Positions 1-12,067 of a stretch of DNA of 64,000 bases are shown piece by piece. Positions within the stretch are counted from its first letter, which is position 1, and each line of letters starts with the position of its first letter. This stretch comes from Notospermus geniculatus (taxonomy: Eukaryota > Nemertea > Pilidiophora > Heteronemertea > Lineidae), in NCBI GenBank assembly GCA_002633025.1, contig NMRB01000212.1, positions 82,831 through 146,830 of the forward strand. Direction: 5' to 3'. The notes beneath the pieces were generated by a model. The model ran no database searches. It was not told the origin of the DNA and saw nothing but the letters and a program-made list of their open reading frames with translations. Made by a program: the position numbers and the translations under genes.

Positions 1-708
1 AACCACTAATTGAACACAAACATTGCTGATGTACGCACTGAGTGGCAGCGTTTAGCGTGTGTATCGTGCAGATCGAGGCTCCAGGGAGCAGGATACATTG
101 GGAAGTTCCCATCAGATCGTTATGTATCGGAATCAAGATGAAATCCTTAAAGGGACGTCTACGTTCTGCAGAACAGACACCTTCATCGTGCCAAACAGGC
201 TCCGATATCGTTGTTGTCCGTGATCGGTCCCAAATCCACCAAATGTCACATGAGCGATCCAGTGTTTGAACTTGGCTGTGCAAGGTGAGACACGATACAC
301 GGATGAGCCAGCCCTGAATCCCCTTCTGATCCTTTAACCTCTAAAAAGGGCAGAGTGCAAATGGGAGACGAAAGCTTTCGGCAACGTCCCTTACCCCAGG
401 GTGGATGGATCCGTGTTTTTTCCACGACCTTTTAAACTGCTCGCACTTATTGAATCTTTTTTTTTCAATCGTAAAGCTCCTCCTTGCGAAATGACAAGAC
501 AATCGACTAGTTCCCGTTAGGCGATTCGTAATATCAGTTAGTTTCACTTACTAGTTATTGAGTTTTCTTGATGAGTGAACATTTTTTTATATCGATTGAA
601 GAGATGCACGTATATCAAACTGAAAAGAAATGAGGAAGTTCTTTTTTTATCGGGAACTCGACTGATTTGTGAGGAACAACTGAGCTGTGAATATGCACTG
701 ATATTGAT
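1..708. other. Unique sequence, no gene seen
   Basis: No tRNA, repeat or recognisable coding signal is visible. Open frames here are at most 75-89 codons and overlap on both strands, as expected by chance. The right edge runs into the tandem repeat that starts near 709. Confidence 0.5.
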
Positions 709-1058
709 AACACAAGAAATGTCACGCTTTTGTCTATTTATTTACATTGCGACAAAAGAAATGTCACGCCTACATGTATGTGTATTTATTTACATTGTGA
801 CAAAAGATGAATGCCACGCCTATGTGTATTTATTTACATTGTGACAAAAGAAATGTCACGCCTACATGTATGTGTATTTATTTACATTGTGACAAAAGAT
901 GAATGCCACGCCTATGTGTATTTATTTACATTGTGACAAAAGAAATGTCACGCTTATGTGTATTTAGATTGTGACACAAGAAGTCACTCTTCTATGTGTT
1001 TACATCGTGACTCAGGAAACGTCACATTAGTGTGTATGTACTTACACGTTGTGACTTC
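709..1058. repeat. Tandem repeat with alternating long and short units
   Basis: Two related units alternate. The longer (about 48 bp) carries AATGTCACGCCTACATGTAT and the shorter (about 44 bp) carries GAATGCCACGCCTATGTG; both share TATTTATTTACATTGTGACA. Each unit junction places GTGAC and GTCAC (or GCCAC) about nine bases apart in inverted orientation. The pair long-short repeats at least twice, so there is a higher-order unit of about 92 bp. The array decays after 940 into diverged GTGACACAAGAAGTCAC-type copies. An open frame crosses it only because stops are rare in the unit; I do not take it as coding. Confidence 0.9.
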
Positions 1059-4000
1059 CTTTCGCTCACTGTGATGAGGATAATAATTAGGATGCGAAAA
1101 CTTTGGCATTTGACAGTTTATCCTGTCTTTAAAAGCCACCAAACACTTTGATAACGAGAAATAAAGTCAGCCACTAAGTAACTCGGCTTATGATAATGTG
1201 AACTCAGAAAAATTGCCTCCAAGCATCGGCAGATTGTTTGTCTAGCATCTGTCACGTGCATACACATGTATATGTACATGTACATAAAAGACTGACGAGG
1301 GACAGGCACTAAATGAATTACAAAATGGCTGCCAATATCGATGACGTAATGGCTGTGATTGGCGATACCTACATGTATGTTCTCATCGCTTCCTTTCTAG
1401 GAGTGGTCATTACAACTCATTGAATTTGAATCCAACAGCGAAGAAGATTGATCTGTTTTACTCACTGCTTTTGAAGCACGAAGTCGGTAGATTACATTCC
1501 CTCTGAACACGCAACCATTGGAATTAAAGCGTAGCCAGATTAAAAGTTAAGAAATGAGCTTTGTGTCTTTTCATCCGTAGCATCCAATGATGGAATAGTC
1601 CGTTTACGACATCGTAAATGCAGTCACGCAGATTCCCGTAGTCATGGTTTTTATCGCCTTTCGGATGCGACACGCGACCTCCGCCATCTTGGATTCCCAA
1701 TACACCCGATATTTAACCATTAATTTACATAGTGGTGGATTATGTACAATGCACGACGTGGTATGACCAGGGAGTCTTTGTTTCAAAATGCGGTTTGGGG
1801 TTCTACGTAGAGCACGGCCATTGCTGTCTCTTGTAAAAGTTTAGGCCTGAATGCATACCTGTAGGCCAATGTACACGACAAATGTACATTTATTTGCTAC
1901 GACCTAACCCGCCGGCCATGGAGGATTTCCTTTATCGTTTATGGCCTAGTGGTTGGCCTCCGAGTTGGAAGTTTGGCAACATCGAGCTTGGTACCTGGAT
2001 GCATGACATGCAGGTGTGACACAACAAAATAATACAGAATTTCACCGTGGATATTTGCAGCGAATTCAACGTGCACCGTTCTTCATCTTGGCATGTGATA
2101 GAATATCCAACGAACGATGTGCAATAATTTAGGCGTGAAAATTCAATCAAAAATTTATAATTTAGTAATACTTGAGTATCATCATTGGAACGAACAAAAA
2201 ACTTCCTTGATAACAGAAATGACAAACCAGTGGTGAATTTGCTGTAATCAGGTTATGAATCTTACGCGGGGATTTTTTTCACAAAAGAGTGAAAACTGAT
2301 AAAGTTGTTACATCTGTCGTGTAGCCATGCACAATAGCGAATAAGACTAGTGAGAATCTAGCGTTTGGCGGGCAAGTTGAGCCTAATTAGATAGAATCTA
2401 ACGTTGGGGAGTTTTCAATGGGGCTGGCGGCTCGTACTCGCTGGTACATCATTATTTCCTATTGTACATCACCCCTCACTGCTCGGAGCCTACTACATTT
2501 TACCTTCATTATTGGCCAGTGATTTAATTTTGACTTCATACAGTGCCTTCATCAGGTAATAAGCATTACAAATGAAGACGAATATTAGATTGGGCCGCCA
2601 CGCAAATGGACGGCTAGAAATTGCGAATAATACCAATAGACTGAACGAACGCATCAGTTTTCATTACGGCAATTCGCCTGATCGGCAAGCTGCGTGATTG
2701 TCATGCGCAGTCACACGTTCAGTGATGGCAACTTCCTGTAAGGGTTCCATTTCCTGGTTAGCTGATGGCGGTGTTTTACCAGCGATTACTATCCTCTACT
2801 ATCACTTAGATACCAAGGATTCGGTTGATATGCTTCCTCCTTAATAAGGATGGCGTACAATCATGATGTACGGTCAGTAAATCAAGAAAGCAAGCGTGGG
2901 TAGAAATCGTTGTAACGTCACGTAATCCACGACCTTTTCGCCTAGGTACATTGTGTCGATTTTCAATTTCAGAACTAATATCGGCTGTACTTTTAGCAGT
3001 CGCGATATCTATATCTTGTCTAGCATTTCATGTGCTTGTACTTTTCTTCCACAGGTGTGTCAAAGTATGTAACATCATGCGATGCGGATTACGTTCTGCA
3101 TCACAAGGGAAATACAGTAATGATTTACCTCGTTGTAAATGGAGCATATCCAAAATTCGGTTGAAACGTGTGCTTGTATAGATACATACAAATGCCACAT
3201 TGCTTTTGGCTGAACAACATGACAGGCCTACCACTGAGAACAAAGGGCGTCATCGAAACGCTGTGAGCTTTTGGGTTGTCGCCAATGGCACAGCACAAAT
3301 ATCGAAGAAAATTGCTGTACGGCTCTCCCTTTAAGGTCATAGTGATGGAGCAGCCCCCGGTGTTCTCCCCACGGCCAGGTACCAAAGGTTAATATTCCAG
3401 GACATGCTGTGTCATGAATCTTACACACCTACGGAAACTCAGGGACCATAAATCATATTGGTGATATTCCCTTAAGAGCACGCCTGCGCAGTGTGTTTAC
3501 CGGAACATTTTTATTAGGAAGGCGCAGACGGTTCGACGCATCAAGAATCGCTGGTTGTATGTAGAGTGGAAGGTTTTTCATGTCCCAGAAGCAATAACGT
3601 ATGTCAGAGGGTGACGTAGGCGAATGGGTTCATAAATAAGTTACAAAGAGTATTTTTTCAATTATAGGGTAGAATCGAAGAATGTGTCAAAAGCATTTGT
3701 CAAACATCGTAACCATTGTTTGCCTTTAAGGTGTGCGTACAGTGAACAAAGAAGGTAGGATTATGAAAAACGATGTTGTTGCTGTTCGTCGTGATGGTGA
3801 AGTGGACCTTCTTTCCCAGCGCAGGTGATCTACTGAGTATTAGTTTCCTCTAGCTCTGAGCCAAATCTGCTGTATATGGCCTCAACACCCGATTCAGTGA
3901 TGAGGTTCGGCAAACGACCAATCAACGGCGAGCTACACTCAGCTCTTGGGAGCATTTCACATACACACGAATTACACGTGTATTTGGTAAGCCTAGCCAG

Positions 4001-4342
4001 GAAAGTAAACTTGGGGGGGAAAGCGGCCATTTGATGGCTTTTCCCCCTCAATCTCATGATCTGCTTTTCCAAGCAATCATCTTCATGACTCCCAGTAACA
4101 TGCTCTGAATGTTTAAGTGATGGTATCATGAGATTCCGGACAGCGTTAAGCCCGGCCCGGCGATAACGATGTTAAAATTACCGCATCCTATTTGGCTACT
4201 TTAGGCCATTCCTTCGCAACTGTTGCCGAACCTTCATAATGAGCCCAGGGAAACTCGCCGGGGTTGAACTTCGACTTTTGGAAGTTTCACTAGTGCTGAT
4301 GGCTTTTACGGTCGTTCCGGTGGATGAGGTGGCATGTTGATG
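1059..4342. other. Unique sequence, no gene seen
   Basis: About 3.3 kb with no tRNA, no clear repeat and only short chance-length frames (up to 99 codons). Two TACATGTA words lie near 1275 and 1370. The stretch stops at an assembly gap. Confidence 0.45.
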
Positions 4343-5189
4343 NNNNNNNNNNNNNNNNNNNNNNNNNNNNNNNNNNNNNNNNNNNNNNNNNNNNNNNNNN
4401 NNNNNNNNNNNNNNNNNNNNNNNNNNNNNNNNNNNNNNNNNNNNNNNNNNNNNNNNNNNNNNNNNNNNNNNNNNNNNNNNNNNNNNNNNNNNNNNNNNNN
4501 NNNNNNNNNNNNNNNNNNNNNNNNNNNNNNNNNNNNNNNNNNNNNNNNNNNNNNNNNNNNNNNNNNNNNNNNNNNNNNNNNNNNNNNNNNNNNNNNNNNN
4601 NNNNNNNNNNNNNNNNNNNNNNNNNNNNNNNNNNNNNNNNNNNNNNNNNNNNNNNNNNNNNNNNNNNNNNNNNNNNNNNNNNNNNNNNNNNNNNNNNNNN
4701 NNNNNNNNNNNNNNNNNNNNNNNNNNNNNNNNNNNNNNNNNNNNNNNNNNNNNNNNNNNNNNNNNNNNNNNNNNNNNNNNNNNNNNNNNNNNNNNNNNNN
4801 NNNNNNNNNNNNNNNNNNNNNNNNNNNNNNNNNNNNNNNNNNNNNNNNNNNNNNNNNNNNNNNNNNNNNNNNNNNNNNNNNNNNNNNNNNNNNNNNNNNN
4901 NNNNNNNNNNNNNNNNNNNNNNNNNNNNNNNNNNNNNNNNNNNNNNNNNNNNNNNNNNNNNNNNNNNNNNNNNNNNNNNNNNNNNNNNNNNNNNNNNNNN
5001 NNNNNNNNNNNNNNNNNNNNNNNNNNNNNNNNNNNNNNNNNNNNNNNNNNNNNNNNNNNNNNNNNNNNNNNNNNNNNNNNNNNNNNNNNNNNNNNNNNNN
5101 NNNNNNNNNNNNNNNNNNNNNNNNNNNNNNNNNNNNNNNNNNNNNNNNNNNNNNNNNNNNNNNNNNNNNNNNNNNNNNNNNNNNNNNNN
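4343..5189. other. Assembly gap (847 N)
   Basis: A continuous run of N. The long frames that cross it in either direction contain almost only undetermined residues and have no meaning. Confidence 1.
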
Positions 5190-6687
5190 CATGTCACAGA
5201 TTCTGTCATAAACCGTACAACTGTCGTGTATAATTTGACTTCTTGCGCTGAGGAATTAATTACCCGTTCTCTGATTCATGAGTTAATGGATGCTATTTGG
5301 CTATCCGGCAATAAAAATCCGGTCAGGGGACTGTTTGCCCGAAGAAACCAATAATGAGCGCCGTTTGTGTTAACAACGCATCAGGGGGCAATAATGAGAC
5401 TAATGTTTTGACTTCTTTTCCTTGATTGTCTGTGGTGGGTGCATACATAATGTGGAATGACCTTGTATTGAACTGCCATGGCGGGAGACTGATAAGGAGG
5501 GTGTAGGAAATTCTGGATCGATCACGCTTAATTTGACTTATTAGGGAACGGCTTGACCGATTGGTTTCGACGGGCGCATACAAAACGTGGAAGGGTTGAT
5601 ATAGCAGACTCGGTGACAGATGAAGTGGAAAGGTCACCTTGAGTAGCGAGTTCTGAGTTGCTCGTGTTTCGAACATTCTGCATAATGCATCGTGTAGAAA
5701 TCGGCTAACCTCTTCCTACACTCTGCAGCCAGCAGCCAGATTCCGTGTTCAACGCTTTGGGATTTCCTCGTGCGCCCAATCAGAAGCCTCGTTTCTTCGT
5801 CGTTCACGGAAGAAAAAATACCAATGATGTCATTTCATCAAATTTTGATTGGTCAACGTCATTACCGGGAACACGTCATGCACGTGGGTCGGTGCAAGCT
5901 TTGCCATGATTGGTTGCTATTTTTGGGACCGGGAAATCCGTTGAACACGGAATGTGGTTTGCTTGCGTGAAGGTCAAGGGAGGAGAAGCCGAGTCTTGAC
6001 CTGAACTCAGTGAAGATGGTTTCGAAATGACTAGGCACGCATTGAGACAGTCAGTCATCTTCATCATATTAACAGTTAGATCTGATCTTGAAATCTAAGT
6101 CAAAATTGACAAAAATGTCATTATCATGGACTTTCTGTGGCCTCCGGTTCGTGACACAGTATCCGAGAACTGTTGCTGATGATGGGGCCGGCGTGACCCT
6201 TGACTACCACATGAAAAGCTTCCCTTCATCTCGTCTGAAATCACGGTAGGTTGGAGTTTGACATGACAGAAGGCATCCCACCCCGCCTTACCAAATCAAA
6301 TGAAGTGCATTTTGTGTTTATTCAATTTTCATCCACCCTGTCCTTGAGAAATGCCAATAGAACTTGTGTTAATTCTCACCATGCCTGTTGAGGCAAATCA
6401 AGCGATGAATACATCGACGAAGGGAAATGGATTAAAAGCACTTGGTTGTCGACGTTACACACTTCTCGTTGTTTCTGCATGGTTGAGTATACCGTACTTT
6501 CACATGCGAGCGTTCCATCAGACCAATATTCAGGCTCTGCCAAAATGTAGATGAGTATTGTACCGAGCCAGCCAATGACAGACGTTCAACTTATGGCTGT
6601 TAAGCACCAGCCTACAGCCTACACTGTAGACCTGTGTGAACCGTGCATGCCATGGTCGGTTTTACGTACATGTATGTAACAGGTTCG
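5190..6687. other. Mostly unique sequence with a weak old duplication
   Basis: Two loosely similar segments, near 5430-5500 and 5565-5635, share GCATACA-n-AACGTGGAA or AATGTGGAA motifs and may be an old tandem duplication. A CCAATCAG box is at 5775. No coding signal is convincing. Confidence 0.35.
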
Positions 6688-6852
6688 AATAGGAGCAATC
6701 AACCGCGCTTGTCGCCAAAAGACGGCAGCAAATTTCTAGCGGACCAATACAATGTAAAATTCTCCTGATTGGTGCTCAATCAGCCATTGGGTCCGCTAGG
6801 CATTGAATTGGGCCGTAGTGACACCTTGTCAACTGACTGACAGCTCTTATTG
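6688..6852 (+). mobile_element. CCAAT-bearing MITE, copy 1 of 4
   Basis: About 165 bp. It begins AATAGGAGCAATCAACC and ends CTGACAGCTCTTATTG, so the ends are imperfect inverted repeats of CAATAGGAGC. The inside contains GCCAAAAGACGGCAGCAA, CTCCTGATTGGTGCTCAATC and GGCATTGAATTGGGCCGTAG. These landmarks return in the same order near 29.6 kb (reverse strand), 38.8 kb and 44.9 kb, which defines the element independently of its ends. There is no coding capacity, so it is a non-autonomous element. I could not define a target-site duplication with confidence. Confidence 0.8.
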
Positions 6853-9173
6853 ATTAGACTATAATAAAGTCCGACCGGGATTGGTCAATGCCGTTGCCCC
6901 TCGCAACCGTCAACCATGGTGAGAACCACAATCGCATGGAAGTAGCCTACTATATTTTTATCGTAATTCTGACCGAAAAAATACTTTCTTGTGGTTTAAT
7001 TTTTAGAAGACGATAAAAGTATATTACCTTGAATTTGTAATGGATGAATATCTTCGGAACAGTCTTCAGTGTCATTCTGTAAAGAGAAACAATGGCTAGA
7101 ATATTAGACAAATACGTGGGGTTTGGTTCAAAGAAGGGCAACGTGAGCTGTTGTATGTTTCCATGAAAGAAGGATATCAGGTGCCCAGTCATCATTAGTG
7201 TAAGACATTATCCATAAAAAACCATTAAGAGAATTGTTTGCTCCCATAAATACGGATTTCGATTACGGTCCCCGTCGATATTTTAGATGGAATTATGGCT
7301 GAGAAGGGTGCCGGTCCAATCTGGAGACTGTACCACGATATGAATTATTACTTGTGGGTGTTTTTTCGTGTGAAGCGTTGCCTAGGTGATGTGATACAAT
7401 CATTTTCTGTCGACCACTCGATACCGTCTGGCATAAAGTTTGCCAAATGTTTATGGTTGTTCGTGATTCCCTTTCCAATGCTCCTATTGTGTGGATCAGA
7501 AATGAAATACCACGAGAGACGGGAGTAGGATAATACTAGATACTATTGTATTGTCCACCTCTGTACGGTACATCGATGAGTCACAGACGAATGAAGAAAA
7601 TTACACAGTTGTAACAAAAATGTCTGCTGCGTATCACACAGCCTGGATTAATTCGGATATACAGACGATGTAATCCAAGTTGTAGTTTACAATGGTTCGA
7701 TCACCAGCGCTTTTTGATCGTACACAGTGTTGACATATCGTAAAGGTGAATTTGTGAAAGGAACTGGAGTAAAAATTGTTACATCTGCTTTGATTTGTTA
7801 TGCCACAATGGCGGACGTCGCCCAATGGAGACTTCCACGATGCATCAAAACGTTAAGTAATGAGAAGTCAGCGCGCATCCTTTTCTAAAAGTTCGATCAA
7901 AGCGTTTGAATCGAGAAACTGCAGTACAGAATTATCGAAATTGTTATTGAACGTTCCCCGCCGTGCATGATTTAGACAGTGTTTTCAACACAGATAATGA
8001 GGCCTGTTTTAGGGGTGAAGGAAACGCTACATTTACAATCATGACAGACATCCCCTCATTACTGGTCACAGCGTGGATAATAGTTCCGATCCCTCAGAGA
8101 AAACATTCCCTACAAGATTAGTGTAATTGACGTTCATAGTGACAATAGCTATTGAAGCTAGATAAATAGAACCGACACAAGATTGAAGGCTGGGTTCGGG
8201 ATGATATCACCGCGTAACGTTTGTTACAATTTGTGATATCGATCCGGCCCCGCGCATTTCTCCTTGGGCGCGGCTTTCCACGCTACGCTAGCGGATGGAT
8301 TCCTTTGTTCGTTCAGTAGCTTTAGGCTACTATCTTCCAGGTGCCCCGAACAGGCAAAACAGATAATGAAGCGTCACTGAGGCCGACGCTCAGACTGGAC
8401 TTTCTGTTGTCTTTCATTACCGGCAGGGACAAGGTTCTTTGTCGTTGTCAAAGTTGTAAGAAGAACGTACTACCAAAAAGTCTGTTGAATACGATTCATC
8501 TCCACCACAGTCTGGGGAGTCCTCTTCGTTTTTGGACACAAGCCTTCCATAAGGGCCCAAACCACCTTGGATGAGGTGATGGAATCATGACCGCAAACTG
8601 GATGTCGACTGATGAAGAATCCCTTTGATTCTGAAGCCAGTGTCTCTCGTCGTCATCCAAGATGGCGACGAGAACGGCCACAGTATCCCTGACACCACAT
8701 GGCTATTTCTCATACAAGAATTGGCTTCCTGCGGCTATTATAGGAGTGCAGCGGCTGAATACCCGGCATAACTCGACTTTTTCTCGCGGGGCTTTCATTC
8801 CGACCCTGCTCACCCCATCAGCCTTCAGGAAGGCCGGAAATATGCCGACAGGAACGGCCGGTAAGGCCGAGACAATTAGATATGTGATTCCTTGTCTTTG
8901 CATATTTGATGTGTTGACTGAAAATCGTCGATGTATCCATCTGTTCAGCTGAGGAACAAGAGAAGGGATGAACAATCGGTGTTAAAGAACCATAATTTGG
9001 CCTACACAAATCGAACTAATACATGAGTATCCAAAGTCTAACTCTCTGTTTCCAGATGCCGCCTTACTCTTGAGTGTGGACGTAATCAACTGGTACTAGT
9101 CACCTCTTGACCAGACGTATATGTACAGCTGACATGGCATGACATTTGTCCTTATGAGGTTGTTTGTCCTGAG
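6853..9173. other. Unique sequence, no supported gene
   Basis: Open frames at 8341-8574 (+), 8662-8952 (+) and 8703-8975 (-) are 77 to 96 codons, overlap on both strands and match nothing I know. An AG-type acceptor (ACTATCTTCCAG) at about 8340 and a GTAAGA donor at about 8456 could frame a small exon, but this is weak. No repeat family member is visible. Confidence 0.35.
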
Positions 9174-10137
9174 TCCAAAGCAGTTTGCTAATAACATGGA
9201 TGGCGAGTGATGTTCCCATAGAGACGCTAAGAACATATTTAGTTTGTCCTCACTTCGATTTCTGACAAGATGCAGAACCCTGGATCATTAAGTTGCCGCA
9301 GCAAGATTCAAGTTAAAATAATTGGTGATAAATTGGAAGCAGTGGTGTTGAAGATGAACGTACAAAAACTTAGATGAGTGGCTTTCAAACCCAATGAACC
9401 TTTTTACTTCATATGGAGACGTCCAGTGCACATGAAGAGATATTAAGTCTTCTTTTTCCGTCATTGACAGGCTTGACAGGGCTTTATTAACATGTAATAT
9501 ATAGATCTCCACCTCTTGGTGACATGCCAGATACAAGTGTGGGTTCAAGTTGGCCAGGGTCTGCGGTTTGCCAATGCAGGAAGCAGCGCTGCTCTCTTAA
9601 TGCGAGATACCACCAGCAGTAACCGCAAAAACGTCTGCGGAGCAAGCGAAAACATGATTTGTACATTAATTGCATCATCGTATATGCAAAAAACTTTCTT
9701 TACCCCAGTGCTTCTATTCCTACACACTGTCGTGGTAGCTGCATGCTTGCCTGATTTTCCGAAAGCGTGATAAATCTGAAGTGAAGTTGTGCACCATAAA
9801 GCAGTTGTTCTATGATGCGTAGGAGTGCCATTAACAGAGACCGAGATGAAGGTGCTTTTTGATTGGATAGCATTGATTCAGAGACATCTATTGGCCAGGA
9901 TTGACATCATGAGAATATTTGAGGTTCTTGGCGCTCGTTCTCTTATCATTTTTGTGCGAAGGGAGATAGTAAAGAGTTTTTGCAAATCCCCCGAAACGCC
10001 AATGCGAACGCCAATCCCATTGTTCGATGCCGCGAAGAGAGCAGAGAACAATAGGATAGACGTTCGCGTCGGCGTTTCGCGGGGGGGGGGTGCGAAAACT
10101 CTCTTTTCTCAGGACGAGGATCATTGAATGGTTTGGT
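9174..10137. repeat. 965-bp duplicated block, copy 1
   Basis: From TCCAAAGCAG onward this block is repeated almost base for base 965 positions downstream. Differences are few: single substitutions such as near 9350 and 9631, a two-base addition in copy 2 after GAGATGAA, and a short deletion at the copy 2 tail. The copy ends at a single N at 10138, exactly where copy 2 begins. A MITE sits inside at 9974-10102. The single-N join makes an unmerged pair of alleles likely; see findings. Confidence 0.92.
9974..10102 (+). mobile_element. GAGTTTT-type MITE, copy 1
   Basis: The left end GAGTTTTTGCAAATCCCCC and right end (a run of G, then TGCGAAAACTC) are inverted repeats. Inside, GAAACGCCAATGCGAACGCC is answered by GACGTTCGCGTCGGCGTTTC. 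The short centre contains TTCGATGCCGCGAAGAGAGC. The same layout is found at 10942, 11651 and 31757. Length is about 129 bp with no coding capacity. Three of the four copies lie within 1.8 kb, but two of those are the duplicated block. Confidence 0.85.
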
Positions 10138-10138
10138 N
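10138..10138. other. Single undetermined base at a duplication junction
   Basis: One N lies exactly between the two copies of the 965-bp block. This is typical of a contig join of unknown size rather than one ambiguous read position. Confidence 0.9.
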
Positions 10139-11095
10139 TCCAAAGCAGTTTGCTAATAACATGGATGACGAGTGATGTTCCCATAGAGACGCTAAGAACA
10201 TATTTAGTTTGTCCTCGCTTCGATTTCTGACAAGATGCAGAACCCTGGATCATTAAGTTGCCGCAGCAAGATTCAAGTTAAAATAATTGGTGATAAATTG
10301 GAAGCAGTGGTGTGGAAGATGAACGTACAAAAACTTAGATGAGTGGCTTTCAAACCCAATGAACCTTTTTACTTCATATGGAGATGTCCAGTGCACATGA
10401 AGAGATATTAAGTCTTCTTTTTCCGTTATTGACAGGCTTGACAGGGCTTTATTAACATGTAATATATAGATCTCCACCTCTTGGTGACATGCCAGATACA
10501 AGTGTGGGTTCAAGTTGGCCAGGGTCTGCGGTTTGCCAATGCAGGAAGCAGCGCTGCTCTCTTAATGCGAGATACCACCAGCAGTAACCGCAAAAAAGTC
10601 TGCGGAGCAAGCGAAAACATGATTTGTACATTAATTGCATCATCGTATATGCAAAAAACTTTCTTTACCCCAGTGCTTCTATTCCTACACACTGTCGTGG
10701 TAGCTGCATGCTTGCCTGATTTTCCGAAAGCGTGATAAATCTGAAGTGAAGTTGTGCACCATAAAGCAGTTGTTCTATGATGCGTAGGAGTGCCATTAAC
10801 AGAGACCGAGATGAAAAAGGTGCTTTTTGATTGGATAGCATTGATTCAGAGACATCTATTGGCCAGGATTGACATCATGAGAATATTTGAGGTTCTTGGC
10901 GCTCGTTCTCTTATCATTTTTGTGCGAAGGGAGATAGTAAAGAGTTTTTGCAAATCCCCCGAAACGCCAATGCGAACGCCAATCCCATTGTTCGATGCCG
11001 CGAAGAGAGCAGAGAACAATAGGATAGACGTTCGCGTCGGCGTTTCGCGGGGGGGGGGTGCTCTTTTCTCAGGACGAGGATCATTGAATGGTTGG
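10139..11095. repeat. 965-bp duplicated block, copy 2
   Basis: Starts with TCCAAAGCAG directly after the single N and follows copy 1 with about one percent difference by eye. It keeps the MITE (10942-11062), but its last bases (GAAAACT of the right end) are missing. After about 11095 the sequence continues into unique DNA (GGTTGCTTGTCATTCGC), so this copy is the one joined to the rest of the scaffold on the right. Confidence 0.92.
10942..11062 (+). mobile_element. GAGTTTT-type MITE, copy 2, right end shortened
   Basis: Same element as at 9974, carried inside the duplicated block. The poly-G run is followed by TGCTCTTTTCTC instead of TGCGAAAACTCTC, a loss of about seven bases that removes part of the right terminal repeat. 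Confidence 0.8.
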
Positions 11096-11650
11096 TTGCT
11101 TGTCATTCGCTTGCTTACGAAGGAGGCCAGACCACAGTGCTGAAACACCTTCTGGCTTACAGATTGGTACAGACCAGAAGGTATCTCGGATCGGCTCATG
11201 ACCCAAACCTCATCCATTAGATTGACGATAAGAGGGGGAGGGCCATTGTTGTTTACAAAGAGGAATTCAGACAGATGATATTGTGGCCATAAATCCTTGG
11301 GCTCAGCGAGAGTGCAGTGTTCATTATCTCTTAAGATCCGCAGACAAACCCAATGAAGGAATGTAATTAAATTTTGCCAAGTCTCGAGCGCCCGCCATGT
11401 TATGCGTTATGAATGTCGAAGTCGTATTTCTTCCACTCATGGGGAATGAAATTGATTTTATACTTAAGCTATGATTACACGTCACCCTAATTGTCTGCAG
11501 TTCATTGTCCAATACACTGACTCTTTTTCTATAGAAGATGTGGTCGTGAACGGTTCAGGTATATTTCTTTGTGTAGAGTGGTTGCTCTCGACACAATGAC
11601 GTCGATTGTACGCCAAAGTTCCTTCAGGAAAGCATGACGTACTGCAGAAT
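11096..11650. other. Unique sequence, no gene seen
   Basis: No repeat or coding signal is convincing. It ends at the third copy of the GAGTTTT-type MITE. Confidence 0.4.
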
Positions 11651-11770
11651 GAGTTTTCGAAATTCCCCGGAAACGCCAACGCCAATCCCAATGTTCGATG
11701 CCATGAAGAGAGCGCCGAAGAAAAGAATAGATGTTGGCGTTGACGTTTGGGGACTTGGCAAAAATTCTCC
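11651..11770 (+). mobile_element. GAGTTTT-type MITE, copy 3
   Basis: Begins GAGTTTTCGAAATTCCCCGG and ends GGCAAAAATTCTC. The inner inverted repeat GAAACGCCAACGCC pairs with GGCGTTGACGTTTGG, and the centre TTCGATGCCATGAAGAGAGC is shared with the other copies. It is clearly diverged from the two copies upstream, so it is an independent insertion. Confidence 0.85.
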
Positions 11771-11947
11771 AAATCCACATATTCTACCGAAAATCAGCAG
11801 CTGACTAGATGGCCAGTTCATACTCCCTCACAAACCAGTATGCTAAACGGAAAACACCTCTTTTTTCTCGTCCCGCTGCGGTTCCCAACAAAACCTTTTC
11901 CGTTTTCCACATACTTGGTCGGCAAGGAAGTATGAACTATGCCCCCT

Positions 11948-12067
11948 GGGCCCATATTCATAAAATTACTTAAGTCTAAGTGTGGCACTTATCTTTTGTG
12001 TTGAACAAAGGATAAGTGTCACACTTAGACTTACATGTACATGTAAGTAATTTATGAATATGGGCCC
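11948..12067. mobile_element. GGGCCCATATTCATAA-type MITE, 120 bp
   Basis: The arms GGGCCCATATTCATAAAATT and its reverse complement AATTTATGAATATGGGCCC bound the element. The inverted repeat continues inward through AAGTCTAAGTGTGGCACTTA and TAAGTGTCACACTTAGACTT, with an unpaired centre of about 20 bases. One arm carries an extra ACATGTACATG insertion. It would fold into a near-complete hairpin. No target-site duplication is obvious. Confidence 0.85.

Noticed and set aside
4196-5233. Long open frames of about 300 codons on both strands
   Set aside because: They consist almost entirely of undetermined bases in the 847-base gap.
8341-8455. Small exon between an ACTATCTTCCAG acceptor and a GTAAGA donor
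   Set aside because: Only 38 codons, no recognisable similarity, and such site pairs are common by chance.
9288-10735. Two paralogous small genes, since the same ORFs occur twice
   Set aside because: The ORFs repeat because the whole 965-bp block repeats, probably as two alleles joined in series. They show no coding signal.
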